From Clostridia bacterium (GTDB lineage Bacteria > Bacillota_A > Clostridia > Christensenellales > Aristaeellaceae), in assembly GCA_017481065.1 (NCBI GenBank), contig JAFUPT010000057.1:1-51347 (forward strand): a stretch of 51,347 nucleotides of DNA, written 5' to 3'. This document shows positions 16,162 through 24,562 of this stretch, piece by piece. The notes under the pieces were generated by a model. That model worked only from the letters and a program-made list of their open reading frames with translations, did no database searches and was not told the DNA's origin. The position numbers and the translations under genes were made by a program. Position 1 is the stretch's first letter; each line of letters begins with the position of its first letter.

Positions 16162-16371
16162 TTATGGCCGGGGCAGCCAGGTTCCCGAGGGAGGCCCATT
16201 ATGGGCCGACTAGCAGCGCGGACAGGGGATATCCCGCCGCGTAGCTGCGATGGACATTTATGGCCGAGGCAGCCAGGTTCCCCGAGGGAGGCCCGTTATG
16301 GGCCGACTAGCGGCGAGGACAGGGGATGTCCCGCCGCGTAGCTGCGACGGACATTTATGGCCGGGGCAGCC
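16162..16371. repeat. 96-97 bp tandem repeat, two full units and a partial third
   Basis: TTATGGCCGGGGCAGCC recurs at 16162, at 16258 (one change) and at 16355, giving unit lengths of 96 and 97. Each unit contains GAGGGAGGCCC, ATGGGCCGACTAGC, ACAGGGGAT, TCCCGCCGCGTAGCTGCGA and GGACATT. Units differ at only a few positions. It fills the gap between sepF (3' end) and yggT in a conserved operon. The CTAGC..CCGCCGCG.AGCTGCGA core also appears near 44.56-44.61 kb. Palindromes inside (GGGCC..GGCCC) are weaker than in the composite family. Confidence 0.9.
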
Positions 16372-16375
16372 GAGG

Positions 16376-17062
16376 TTAGAAGAAGCGGTCGTCTACATCG
16401 TAGGTCTCGTTTACTTCCACGGTCATCGGTGCGATGAGGTAGGTGCAATCGGAAGCCTTGCGGATGGTGGCGCGCAGGGCAAACACGGCTCCGGAGAGGG
16501 TGTCCACGGCGCGCTGCATCAGCGCGGGATCCATTTCATCCAGGGTGAGAACCACGGTGTTGTTCATGATCAGGTTGTCAATCACTTCGCAGCAGTCCTT
16601 CAGGGTGCGCAGGGAATACATCACCGTGCGCTGGCGGGAAGCGCCCTCCATCCGGGGAGCACGGCTCTGCTGGGCTTCGAAGCGGGGCGCTTCATCATCC
16701 AGGCTGCCGAAGCGGGAAGCGCGCGGGCTGTAATCGTAGCGCTGGGGACGCTGTTCTTCCCGGGGCGCGGGCCTGCGCTGGCCGCCCTGGGGCGCATTCC
16801 GGGAGCCGTCGAAGCGGCTGGGCTGCTGGCTGCGGCTCATACGCGGGGTGCGCGTGGGCTCATAATTGTTGTTGTAGCGCCGGGAAACCTCCTGGCGGGG
16901 ACGCTCCTGCGTGCGCTGCGGGCGCTGCGGTGCGTAGGCCTGCGGCTTGCCGTAGTTGCCGGATTCGAATTCATCCTCATAAACCTCGCGCGGCTCATCG
17001 TCGTCCACGAGTCCGATGAATTCCAAAACCTTGCCGAAACCGCCGCTCTTTTTGCGCGCCAT
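16376..17062 (-). CDS. sepF: Cell division protein SepF
   Basis: SepF anchors FtsZ to the membrane and shapes the division septum. The 228-residue protein has an N-terminal membrane-targeting helix (MARKKSGGFGKVLEFIGLVD), a long disordered linker of about 110 residues rich in Arg, Gln and Pro, and a C-terminal SepF domain (about 143-222; VMYSLRTLKDCCEVIDNLIMNNTVVLTLDEMD). Most SepF proteins have about 150 residues; the extra length is all linker. It sits between yggS and yggT as in the ylm cluster. Confidence 0.95.
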   Translation of the reverse strand: MARKKSGGFGKVLEFIGLVDDDEPREVYEDEFESGNYGKPQAYAPQRPQRTQERPRQEVSRRYNNNYEPTRTPRMSRSQQPSRFDGSRNAPQGGQRRPAPREEQRPQRYDYSPRASRFGSLDDEAPRFEAQQSRAPRMEGASRQRTVMYSLRTLKDCCEVIDNLIMNNTVVLTLDEMDPALMQRAVDTLSGAVFALRATIRKASDCTYLIAPMTVEVNETYDVDDRFF

Positions 17063-17092
17063 ATGAAAAACCCCCTGTGTCTGTATCGTAAT

Positions 17093-17776
17093 TTATGTGC
17101 GGGCGCCGAACAGCGCCCGGCCCAGACGCACCAGCGTCGCGCCCTCCTGGGCGGCCACGATGCAATCTGAAGACATGCCCATGGAGAGCACGTTCATGGA
17201 AACATTGGAAATATCCCCGTCGCGGAAGCGCTCAAACCAGCCGCGCATCCGCCTAAAGTACGGGCGCAGGCTCTCCGGGTCCTCCGCAATGGGCATGATG
17301 GCCATCAGGCCTTCGATGTGGATGCCGGGAAGGAGCGCGCAGCGCCGCAGGAAGGCAGGCAGCTCCTCCTCGGAAACGCCGCCCTTCTGCTGCTCCTGGG
17401 CAATATTCACCTGAATGAGCGCGGGAATCACCCGATTGTGCTCCATGGCCCGGCGGCTCAGTTCCTCCGCGAGGCTGTCCCGGTCCAGGGACTGCACCAT
17501 GGCAATCCGCTCCGCAATGTATTTTACCTTGTTGCTCTGGAGAGAGCCGATCAGGTGAATCTGAAAATCCGGGTTCAGCTGGTCGATCTTGCCCATGAGC
17601 TCCTGCACCCGGTTTTCACCGATGATGCGTATGCCGCAATCGTAGGCAGGGTTGATGGTGTCGGCGGCGTGGGTCTTGGTAACTGCGCAGATTTCCGCGC
17701 CGCCCCACTTGGCCGATGCATCGCCGATCCTCTCCCGCCAGATGCGGATGTTGTCTTGAAGCATGCTATTCTCCAT
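17093..17776 (-). CDS. YggS/YlmE family PLP-binding protein
   Basis: YggS-type proteins bind pyridoxal phosphate and keep vitamin B6 and amino-acid balance; no enzyme reaction is established. The 227-residue product contains the cofactor lysine in EICAVTKTH near residue 34, GENRVQELMGK near 53, WHFIGSLQ-like IHLIGSLQSNK near 74, and the C-terminal phosphate site LSMGMSSDCIVAAQEGATLVRLGRALFG. Start 17776 gives MENSML; an alternative is the Met at residue 5. It stands 30 bases before sepF. Confidence 0.94.
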   Translation of the reverse strand: MENSMLQDNIRIWRERIGDASAKWGGAEICAVTKTHAADTINPAYDCGIRIIGENRVQELMGKIDQLNPDFQIHLIGSLQSNKVKYIAERIAMVQSLDRDSLAEELSRRAMEHNRVIPALIQVNIAQEQQKGGVSEEELPAFLRRCALLPGIHIEGLMAIMPIAEDPESLRPYFRRMRGWFERFRDGDISNVSMNVLSMGMSSDCIVAAQEGATLVRLGRALFGART

Positions 17777-17866
17777 AAATACAACTCCATTTGTTGTAAA
17801 CGGCAGGCAGAACAGCCTGTTGGATCGCAGCCGGCTACATGCGCTGCGGCTGCGTTTTTCCGGGCC

Positions 17867-19039
17867 TTACTTGATAAGCACCGTCTGGCCAATTCCGATT
17901 GCGTTCTCCACCAGCGGCTGGATCAGCGCGTGGGAACCATCGTTGGAGAGCACCTCTACCGGCACAAAGGTGCCGCCGGGCACATCGTAGAGCCACACGC
18001 CCATCTGGCCGTTCTGCTCGTAGAGCGCACGGGATACCACGGACAGGCCGGAGATGGTGCTGGAGAGCTTGGCCTTGCCGGTGCGCTGGTAAATCAGCGG
18101 ACCGATGGGATCGTTGATCTGGAAGATGGCCAGATCCTTCTGCACGCTGGTGACGTAGGCAGTGAAGGATAGGTCTTCAAAGCCCTCCATCTGCAGGTAA
18201 TACTGCTGCCCGACCACGGGATTCCAGCTGTCGTCGCTGGTCACCAGCGCCACATACCAGCTGTCCTGGTTCACCAGGCGGTAAATATCCGCGGTCTTGG
18301 CGGATTTCGCCGCGCCCAGATTACCGCCGGTGAGCACCGTGCGGATGTCTGCCGCGGTGAGGGTGGGCAGGGTTTCCACGGAGAGGGAGCCCTCGTAGCC
18401 ATCGGTGTAGAAGGAAACCACGCCGGTCTCCGCTGCGGACTCCACCTTCCGCCAGCTCTGGATGCTGGACAGGCGGGTGTTTTCCGTGTCATAGAGCTTG
18501 GAGAGCTTGGTATCCTCGCGCTTGTTCTGGCGCAGGTATTCCTGACGGTTTACCATGGCGGTTTCCAGCTGCTGGGCCGCAGTGAGCAGGCTGCCGCTGG
18601 AGCGATGGTTCACCAGGTTCTTGAATTCCAGTACCATCATATCCACGATGGTATCGTATCTTTCCAAATCGGCGTCCTTGATGTTGTTCAGGATCTGGTT
18701 CTTGTGGTAATCCTGAATTTCCGCACGGGTCTCCTCCAGCTTGGCCAGCAGGCCCTCGGAATAGCCGGCGGTGTACACATAGGCCACGGTGTCGCCCGCG
18801 TTCACCAGCGTGCCTTCCGGCGCGATGTATTCCACCCGGGCGGTGGAATCGGAGGTGATCACCTGTTCATCGCGGATGATTGCGCAGTCCATCATCTGGG
18901 AAAACTCCGATTGGGCTGCGATGATCACCGCTTCCTTACTGCCCAGATTCAGGTGCGGGCGCGCGATCAGAAACGCGATTGCCAAAAGGACCAAAAGAAA
19001 GATATAAAATCTTCCGGTAACCCTCTTTTTTCTGCGCAT
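17867..19039 (-). CDS. HlyD-like membrane-anchored periplasmic adaptor-type protein
   Basis: The 390-residue protein has a basic N-terminus, one membrane helix (about residues 10-27), a biotinyl-lipoyl-like first half (VEYIAPEGTLVNAGDTVAYVYTAGY near 70-95), a helical stretch (about 95-180) and a beta-rich C-terminal half ending in VLIK. The order is that of HlyD/AcrA adaptors, but no transporter lies nearby. Similar genes head the yggS-sepF cluster in other Clostridia, in the place of ylmD, so a role at the division site is plausible but unproven. It starts the run from a divergent promoter shared with lgt. Confidence 0.8.
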   Translation of the reverse strand: MRRKKRVTGRFYIFLLVLLAIAFLIARPHLNLGSKEAVIIAAQSEFSQMMDCAIIRDEQVITSDSTARVEYIAPEGTLVNAGDTVAYVYTAGYSEGLLAKLEETRAEIQDYHKNQILNNIKDADLERYDTIVDMMVLEFKNLVNHRSSGSLLTAAQQLETAMVNRQEYLRQNKREDTKLSKLYDTENTRLSSIQSWRKVESAAETGVVSFYTDGYEGSLSVETLPTLTAADIRTVLTGGNLGAAKSAKTADIYRLVNQDSWYVALVTSDDSWNPVVGQQYYLQMEGFEDLSFTAYVTSVQKDLAIFQINDPIGPLIYQRTGKAKLSSTISGLSVVSRALYEQNGQMGVWLYDVPGGTFVPVEVLSNDGSHALIQPLVENAIGIGQTVLIK

Positions 19040-19126
19040 AAGCCTCGCTCCGAACGTAAGTAATGTTGTTTCTGCGAAAAAACCCCGCAGAAAGGCATAA
19101 AACTGGCAACATAGAGCCTATTTTGT

Positions 19127-19155
19127 ATTATACCCCATATTTATGGCGGGTGCAA
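19127..19155 (-). promoter_or_regulatory. Promoter of the ylm/division run
   Basis: On the minus strand TTGCAC (19150-19155), 17 bases, TATAAT (19127-19132). The leader of about 80 bases holds a hairpin (TTTCTGCG/CGCAGAAA, 19070-19092). Confidence 0.65.
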
Positions 19156-19165
19156 TGATGATATA

Positions 19166-19195
19166 TTGACAACTTCGTGCCAAAATGATTATAAT
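19166..19195 (+). promoter_or_regulatory. Promoter of lgt and NAPRTase genes
   Basis: Consensus TTGACA (19166-19171), 18 bases, consensus TATAAT (19190-19195), the strongest promoter match in the window. Its -35 box is ten bases from the -35 box of the divergent division promoter. Confidence 0.8.
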
Positions 19196-19219
19196 GAAGA
19201 AAGATTGCGGAGGAAAGAC

Positions 19220-20122
19220 ATGTTTGAAATCAATCGCAGCAGCCTCGTGCTCTTCGGGCTGGAAATCCGCTGGTACGGCGTGCTCATCGCGCTGGGCGTG
19301 CTGGGCGCGGTGCTGCTGGCCCTGAAAAGGGAGAAGCAGCTGGGCCTGAAGAAGGATACCACGCTGAACCTGGCGCTCATCTGCGTGCCGGTGGGCGTGA
19401 TCTGCGCGCGGCTTTACTATGTGATTTTTTCCTGGGATTATTATTCCGCCCATCCCGGCGAAATCCTGAACCTGCGCAGCGGCGGCCTCGCCATCTACGG
19501 AGCCGTGATCGGCGGCGCGCTGGCGGCGCTCATCTATGCGAAGGTTGGCAAAACCAGCTTCGCTTCCATTGCCGATCTCATCGCTCCCGGGCTCGCCTTC
19601 GGCCAGGCCGTGGGCCGCTGGGGCAATTTCCTCAACCAGGAGGCATACGGCGCGCTGGTGGAAAATCCCGCGCTGCATTTCTTCCCCGTATCCGTATATA
19701 TAGAGGGAAGCGGCTGGCACTGGGCTACCTTCTTCTATGAATCCATCTGGTGCGCAATGATCTGTGCGGCGCTTCTGATTCTCGAAGGGAAGGGAAAGTT
19801 CCGCAAGCGGGGCGATGTATTCCTTTCCTACGCCTTCCTCTATGCCCTCGAGCGCTGCGTTGTGGAGGGCCTGCGCAGCGATAGCCTGTACCTCGGCCCC
19901 TTCCGGGTGAGCCAGCTGCTGAGCTTCGCGGCGCTCATTGTTCTTGCCGTCCTGCTGGCTTTCCGGGGGAAGCACCGGCCCCTGCTGCAGCGGCTGCTGC
20001 CCGTGTGTTTCGCGGTGATGCTGCTTTTTCAGTGGAATATTCTTTTAAGCATATTGCTTGCGGCTGCTGCGCTGTTTGCTGCCGCAAAGCTCTATTTTGA
20101 AATTATCGATCCAGAAATGTGA
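19220..20122 (+). CDS. lgt: Prolipoprotein diacylglyceryl transferase
   Basis: Lgt attaches diacylglycerol from phosphatidylglycerol to the lipobox cysteine of prolipoproteins. The 300-residue membrane protein shows the family signature GQAVGRWGNFLNQEAYG near residue 132 and the earlier IRWYGVLIALGVLGA, with about seven membrane helices. The C-terminus beyond residue 240 is a strongly hydrophobic pair of helices. ATG 19220 follows GGAGG; the upstream open frame covers the promoter and is excluded. The NAPRTase gene follows ten bases later. Confidence 0.95.
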   Translation: MFEINRSSLVLFGLEIRWYGVLIALGVLGAVLLALKREKQLGLKKDTTLNLALICVPVGVICARLYYVIFSWDYYSAHPGEILNLRSGGLAIYGAVIGGALAALIYAKVGKTSFASIADLIAPGLAFGQAVGRWGNFLNQEAYGALVENPALHFFPVSVYIEGSGWHWATFFYESIWCAMICAALLILEGKGKFRKRGDVFLSYAFLYALERCVVEGLRSDSLYLGPFRVSQLLSFAALIVLAVLLAFRGKHRPLLQRLLPVCFAVMLLFQWNILLSILLAAAALFAAAKLYFEIIDPEM

Positions 20123-20132
20123 GGTGCTACAA

Positions 20133-21566
20133 ATGAGAAACCTTACCATGCTCACCGACCTGTACCAGCTTACCATGATGTATGGCTATTACAAAACCGG
20201 TATGCGCAACAACCTCGCCACCTTCGATATGTTTTACCGAAGCAAGGCGGAGAGCACCCACTATGCCATCATGGCGGGCCTCGAACAGCTGATTGATTAC
20301 CTGCAGAACCTGCGTTTTGATGAGGAATCCCTCGCCTACCTGCGCGGGCTGGGCATCTTCGATGAGGATTTCCTCACCGAGCTCAAGAATTTTGAATTCC
20401 ACGGCGATGTTTATGCCGTTCCCGAGGGCACCATCGTGTTCTCCGGCGAGCCGCTGATCCGCATCACCGCGCCCATCTTCGAGGCGCAGCTGGTGGAAAC
20501 GGCGCTTCTGAACATCATCAACCACCAGACCCTGATCGCCACCAAGGCCAGCCGCGTGGTGCAGGCTGCCGAGGGCGGCACGGTGATGGAATTCGGCCTG
20601 CGCCGCGCCCAGGGTCCGGACGCCGGCATCTACGGCGCCCGCGCCGCCATCATCGGCGGCTGCCGCAGCACCAGCAATGTATTGACCGGCCAGATGTACA
20701 ACATTCCCATCGCGGGCACCCACGCCCACAGCTGGGTAATGTCCTTCCCGGATGAGCTTTCCGCCTTCCGCAAGTATGCCGAGATGTTCCCCACCAGCTG
20801 CCTTCTGCTGGTGGATACCTACGATACCCTTCGCTCCGGCGTGCCCAACGCCATTACCGTGTTCAACGAGCTCCGGGAAAAGGGCTTCGAGCCCAAGGGC
20901 ATCCGCCTCGATTCCGGCGACCTTGCCTACCTCTCCCGCGAAGCCCGCAAGATGCTGGATGACGCCGGCTTCCCCAATGCCGCCATCTGCGCCTCCGGCG
21001 ACCTGGATGAAAACCTGATCCGCGATCTCAAGCTCCAGGGCGCATGCATCGATACCTGGGGCGTGGGTACCAAGCTGATCACCAGCGAGGATTGCCCCTC
21101 CCTGGGCGGCGTGTACAAGCTGGCTGCCGAAACCATCGATGGCCGGGTCATTCCCAAGATGAAGGTATCTGAAAACCCGGTGAAGATCACCAATCCCGGC
21201 ATCAAGAAGCTCTACCGCCTCTATGACAATGCCACCGGCAAGGCTGTGGCCGATCTCATCGCCCTCGAGCATGAAATCTATGATACCAGCCGCCCGCTCA
21301 CCATCTATGATCCCATCAATACCTGGAAGAGCATGACCCTCACCGATTACACCATGAAGGAACTGCAGGTGCCCGTATTCAAGGGAGGCAAGTGCGTTTA
21401 CCAGTCGCCCTCCCTTGCGGAGATCCAGAAGCACTGCCAGGAGGACCTGGATACCTTCTGGGATCAGTACAAGCGCCTGCTCAACCCCCACCGCTACAAG
21501 GTGGACCTCTCCGACAGCCTCTGGATGCTCAAAAACTCCATGCTGCAGAACTACCGGAAGGGCTGA
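20133..21566 (+). CDS. pncB: Nicotinate phosphoribosyltransferase
   Basis: The enzyme makes nicotinate mononucleotide from nicotinate and PRPP in NAD salvage. The 477-residue product begins LTMLTDLYQLTMMYGYYKTG and shows FGLRRAQGPDAG (near residue 154), GTHAHSWVMSF (near 197, with the catalytic His region), GIRLDSGDLAYLS (near 258) and ASGDLDENLI, in family order. ATG 20133 is set by GAGGTG six bases upstream; it is a few bases after lgt on the same transcript. A composite element with a terminator follows. Confidence 0.95.
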   Translation: MRNLTMLTDLYQLTMMYGYYKTGMRNNLATFDMFYRSKAESTHYAIMAGLEQLIDYLQNLRFDEESLAYLRGLGIFDEDFLTELKNFEFHGDVYAVPEGTIVFSGEPLIRITAPIFEAQLVETALLNIINHQTLIATKASRVVQAAEGGTVMEFGLRRAQGPDAGIYGARAAIIGGCRSTSNVLTGQMYNIPIAGTHAHSWVMSFPDELSAFRKYAEMFPTSCLLLVDTYDTLRSGVPNAITVFNELREKGFEPKGIRLDSGDLAYLSREARKMLDDAGFPNAAICASGDLDENLIRDLKLQGACIDTWGVGTKLITSEDCPSLGGVYKLAAETIDGRVIPKMKVSENPVKITNPGIKKLYRLYDNATGKAVADLIALEHEIYDTSRPLTIYDPINTWKSMTLTDYTMKELQVPVFKGGKCVYQSPSLAEIQKHCQEDLDTFWDQYKRLLNPHRYKVDLSDSLWMLKNSMLQNYRKG

Positions 21567-21766
21567 CGGGGACGCCGTCCCCGAACCCCGCCAAGGGGGA
21601 TATGATTCTCCTTGGAACCATCAGAAATAAAAATCGGCCCTGCTTCGGGGCCGATTTTTTATGTTGGGGATTCTTAAGGGCATCATGCCCTTAAGCAGGA
21701 GTCCAGAGGACAGCGTCCTCTGGCAAGGGTTCTCAGGGGACAGCGTCCCCTGAGTGCTTCCCCCAC
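21567..21766. repeat. Composite palindromic element, block 6 (full copy)
   Basis: Left half: GGGGAC-GCC-GTCCCC, linker GAACCCCGCC, and an eroded CCAAGGGGGAT..TCCTTGG. The centre is the terminator at 21629-21660. Right half: CTTAAGGGCAT-C-ATGCCCTTAAG, GAGTCCAGAGGAC-AGC-GTCCTCTGG, linker AAGGGTTCT, CAGGGGAC-AGC-GTCCCCTG, then GTGCTTCCCCC. It fills the gap between the convergent NAPRTase and hpf genes. Confidence 0.88.
21629..21660 (+). terminator. Terminator of lgt-pncB
   Basis: Arms AAAATCGGCCC and GGGCCGATTTTTT around a TGCTTCG loop, in the centre of block 6. Confidence 0.85.
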
Positions 21767-21767
21767 G

Positions 21768-21798
21768 AAAACCGTGCAGACAATATTGCCTGCACGGT
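21768..21798 (-). terminator. Terminator of hpf
   Basis: Arms ACCGTGCAG and CTGCACGGT with a CAATATTG centre; on the minus strand it ends in TTTT. It is 43 bases after the hpf stop. Confidence 0.75.
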
Positions 21799-21841
21799 AT
21801 AAATATGCTCTTTTTGATTCACCCCTTGGCGCGCGCCCAGC

Positions 21842-22366
21842 TCAGATATCCGGCTGGAGCAGGCCATAGGAACCGTCGTTGCGGCGGTAGAGCACATTCA
21901 TGTTCTCATCCTCCTCGTTCATGAAGAGGAAGAAATCATGGCCCAGCAGTTCCATCTGGGTGATGGCGTCCTCAATGCTCATGGGCTTGATGGCGAACTT
22001 CTTGCGGCGCACGATGTCGTAGGTCTGCTCCTCGTAAACCGGGGCTTCCACGACGGGCTCCAGCTCGGCAGTGCGGATGCGCTTCTCGAGCTTGGTGCGG
22101 TGGCGGCGAATCTGGCTCTCCAGCTTGTCCACGGCATGGTCGATGGAGAGGTACATGTCGTTGGAGGATTCCTCGGCGCGGAGGATGGTGCCGGCGGCGT
22201 TGACGGTGATTTCAACGATATTGCGGGCTCCCTTCTGCACCTTGAAGCGCACGGTGGCTTCCGGCTCCTCGCGGAAATAGCGTTCGAGCTTGCCCAGCTT
22301 TTTTTCCACACGGGTTTTCAGGCTGTCGGAGACGGCCATATCTTTGCTGGTATAAACAAACTTCAT
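21842..22366 (-). CDS. hpf: Ribosome hibernation-promoting factor, long form
   Basis: Long HPF dimerises 70S ribosomes into inactive 100S particles in stationary phase. The 174-residue protein has an N-terminal S30AE domain (about 1-100; MKFVYTSKDMAVSDSLKTRV, ARNIVEITVNAAGTILRAEE, DMYLSIDHAVDKLESQI) that binds the decoding centre, and a C-terminal dimerisation domain (about 118-174; IVRRKKFAIKPMSIEDAITQMELLGHDFFLFMNEE). Start 22366 is preceded by AAGGAGCG. No strong promoter was found in the 140 bases upstream. Confidence 0.96.
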   Translation of the reverse strand: MKFVYTSKDMAVSDSLKTRVEKKLGKLERYFREEPEATVRFKVQKGARNIVEITVNAAGTILRAEESSNDMYLSIDHAVDKLESQIRRHRTKLEKRIRTAELEPVVEAPVYEEQTYDIVRRKKFAIKPMSIEDAITQMELLGHDFFLFMNEEDENMNVLYRRNDGSYGLLQPDI

Positions 22367-22504
22367 CTAAATCGCTCCTTTTTATCTGATATCGGCGATG
22401 GCTGCAGCGCAGCTTATTCAAACCGTAATGTTAATATTCGCCGTTTCTTAACGTTTTCCTGCTGGGAAACCGGATTCTGGAAAATTTTTTTCTTAACAAA
22501 GGGT

Positions 22505-24361
22505 TTATTTCGGCTTTGCCTTCCGCACAACCCGCTTCTTCGGCTTGAATTCATTTTCGAAGCGCACATCCGGCCGGGCATTTTTTGCCGCGTCCACCAG
22601 GAAGATGGAAAAACGGTCGATGCCCTGCAGAAAGCGGGCGGATTTGGCCTCCCGCAGCTCCGCATCCTGGAAGCCCGCCATGGCGGAGAGGGCCTTTTCC
22701 CATTTGCCGGTGGTGGCAGCCGAGGAAATCTGCTCGGGAACCACGGCGATCAGCTTTTTTCCCTTCTCGGTGGAGACAAGGTGCTTGCCGCTCCTGCGGG
22801 CGTAGCCCACCTGGATCAGCCGCTCGATGATGCTCGCCCGGGTGGCCGGGGTGCCGAGGCCGGAATCCTTCATCTGCTCCCGCAGCGCCTCATCCTCGAT
22901 CTCCCGCCCGGCATTTTCCATCATGGAGAGGATGGAAGCATCGGTGTGGGGCTGGGGAGGCTTGGTCTTGCAGGCCTTGGTGGTGATTTTCTCCACCCTG
23001 CGCTTTTCGCCCCTGCTGAGCTTGGGCAGCAGAATTTCACCCTTTTCCGGCTTATCATTTTTGTAGAGCGCCTTCCAGCCATCCCGGATGGGCGCGGAGC
23101 CGGTGGATTTGAAATCATGCCCCTTTGCCCGGGTGATGATCTTCGCAGATTCATATTCGTAGGCGGGGTAATGAGCGGCGATCAGCCTGCGGGCCACCAT
23201 ATCGTAGATGTTTTTTTCATCCAATGCCAGCTTTTCAAGTACCGGCACCTTCTCCGTGGGCACGATGGCGTGGTGATCGCTGATTTTGGAATTGTCGTAG
23301 AAGCGCTTCAAGTGCATATCCGGGTTCATCTCGGGGGAGGAGACGAAGGCGGCGTAGGGCTCCGGGAGCTTGGCGAGCGCCTTCTTGATCTTCGGGCGCA
23401 TGTCGTCCGGCAGGTAGCGGCTGTCGGTGCGGGGATAGGTGAGCAGCTTGTGCTTCTCGTAGAGGGACTGGGCGATTTTCAGCGTCTTGTCTGCGGAATA
23501 TCCGTAGCGCTTGTTCGCCTCCCGCTGCAGGGTGGTGAGGTCAAAGAGCTGGGGCGGCGGCATGCGCTTGTGCTCGCTTTCGCTCTCGATCACCTCGGCT
23601 TCCTGTCTGTTCACTTCGGCCTTGATCTTCTCAGCAAGCTCCTTCGTGGGGCAGCGGGTCTCCTTGGTTTCGGGGTTGATCCACAGGCCCTCGTAGTCGC
23701 CGAAATTGGCGCGGACCTCCCAGTAATCCTGGGGCACGAAGTTTTCGATCTCCAAATCCCGCTTCACGATCAGGTTCAGCGTGGGGGTCTGCACCCGGCC
23801 GATGGATAGATGGGCGTTGTAGCGCAGGGAAAAAGCCCGGCTGGCGTTCATGCCCACCAGCCAGTCGGCAACGCTTCTGCAGCGGGCGGATTCATAGAGG
23901 GCGTCGTAGCTGGAGGCGGGCTTGAGGGAATCAAAGCCCTGCCGGATGGCGGCGTCCGTCATGGAGGAGATCCAGAGCCGCTCCACGCGCTTTTTGCAGC
24001 CGGAGAGGCGGTAAATATAGCGGAAGATCAGCTCGCCCTCCCGGGCGCTGTCCGTGGCGCAGATGATGGAATCGATCTTTGCCGAATTCATCAGCTTTTT
24101 CACGATTTCATATTGCTTTTTCGTGGCCGGCAGGGCCTTGAGGGGGATATCTTCCGGCAGCATGGGCAGATCCGCCATATTCCACTTCTGCCATCTTTCA
24201 TCCACTTCGCCGGGCTCGCACAGGGAAACCAGGTGGCCGATGGCCCATGTGACCACATAATCATCGCCGTAGAGAAAGCCGTCGCCCCGGGATTTTGCGC
24301 CCAACACCCGGGCGATATCCTTTGCAACGGAGGGCTTCTCCGCAACCACCAGCTTCTTCAT
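22505..24361 (-). CDS. topB: DNA topoisomerase III (type IA)
   Basis: TopB relaxes and decatenates DNA by cutting one strand. The 618-residue product has an N-terminal TOPRIM domain (KKLVVAEKPSVAKDIARVLG; ICATDSAREGELIFRYIY), then the gate domains with the catalytic Tyr in LLTYPRTDSRYLP near residue 313, and the HHAIVPT block. Type IA zinc ribbons are absent from the C-terminus, which ends in a basic KPKKRVVRKAKPK tail; length is therefore slightly short for the family. ATG 24361 is chosen for GGAGGT seven bases upstream. A gap of about 140 bases with no recognised element separates it from hpf. Confidence 0.94.
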   Translation of the reverse strand: MKKLVVAEKPSVAKDIARVLGAKSRGDGFLYGDDYVVTWAIGHLVSLCEPGEVDERWQKWNMADLPMLPEDIPLKALPATKKQYEIVKKLMNSAKIDSIICATDSAREGELIFRYIYRLSGCKKRVERLWISSMTDAAIRQGFDSLKPASSYDALYESARCRSVADWLVGMNASRAFSLRYNAHLSIGRVQTPTLNLIVKRDLEIENFVPQDYWEVRANFGDYEGLWINPETKETRCPTKELAEKIKAEVNRQEAEVIESESEHKRMPPPQLFDLTTLQREANKRYGYSADKTLKIAQSLYEKHKLLTYPRTDSRYLPDDMRPKIKKALAKLPEPYAAFVSSPEMNPDMHLKRFYDNSKISDHHAIVPTEKVPVLEKLALDEKNIYDMVARRLIAAHYPAYEYESAKIITRAKGHDFKSTGSAPIRDGWKALYKNDKPEKGEILLPKLSRGEKRRVEKITTKACKTKPPQPHTDASILSMMENAGREIEDEALREQMKDSGLGTPATRASIIERLIQVGYARRSGKHLVSTEKGKKLIAVVPEQISSAATTGKWEKALSAMAGFQDAELREAKSARFLQGIDRFSIFLVDAAKNARPDVRFENEFKPKKRVVRKAKPK

Positions 24362-24456
24362 AGCCTTACCTCCATAAATTCTGTATACCATCATATCCTT
24401 TTCCCGGCAAACATTCAAGCCCGATTTCGAAAATTCGGTGAAGAGGGCGGGAATGC

Positions 24457-24485
24457 TTGTAAATCACATATTTTCATGCTACAAT
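24457..24485 (+). promoter_or_regulatory. Promoter of the aldolase gene
   Basis: TTGTAA (24457-24462), 17 bases, TACAAT (24480-24485). The following bases form a small dyad (CTACAATAATTTTGTAG). Confidence 0.6.
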
Positions 24486-24562
24486 AATTTTGTAGTATTA
24501 GGTAGAAAACTGCGCATTGCCGCAAATCAGCACGGCGGGCGCGAATGATGGAGGATTACATA

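Noticed and set aside
17800..17866. Terminator between the HlyD-like gene and yggS
   Set aside because: The hairpin (CGCAGCCG/CGGCTGCG) has its T run on the plus strand only, while both genes are on the minus strand.
22367..22504. Promoter for hpf
   Set aside because: Several TTGAAT- and TATA-like strings exist, but none has acceptable spacing.
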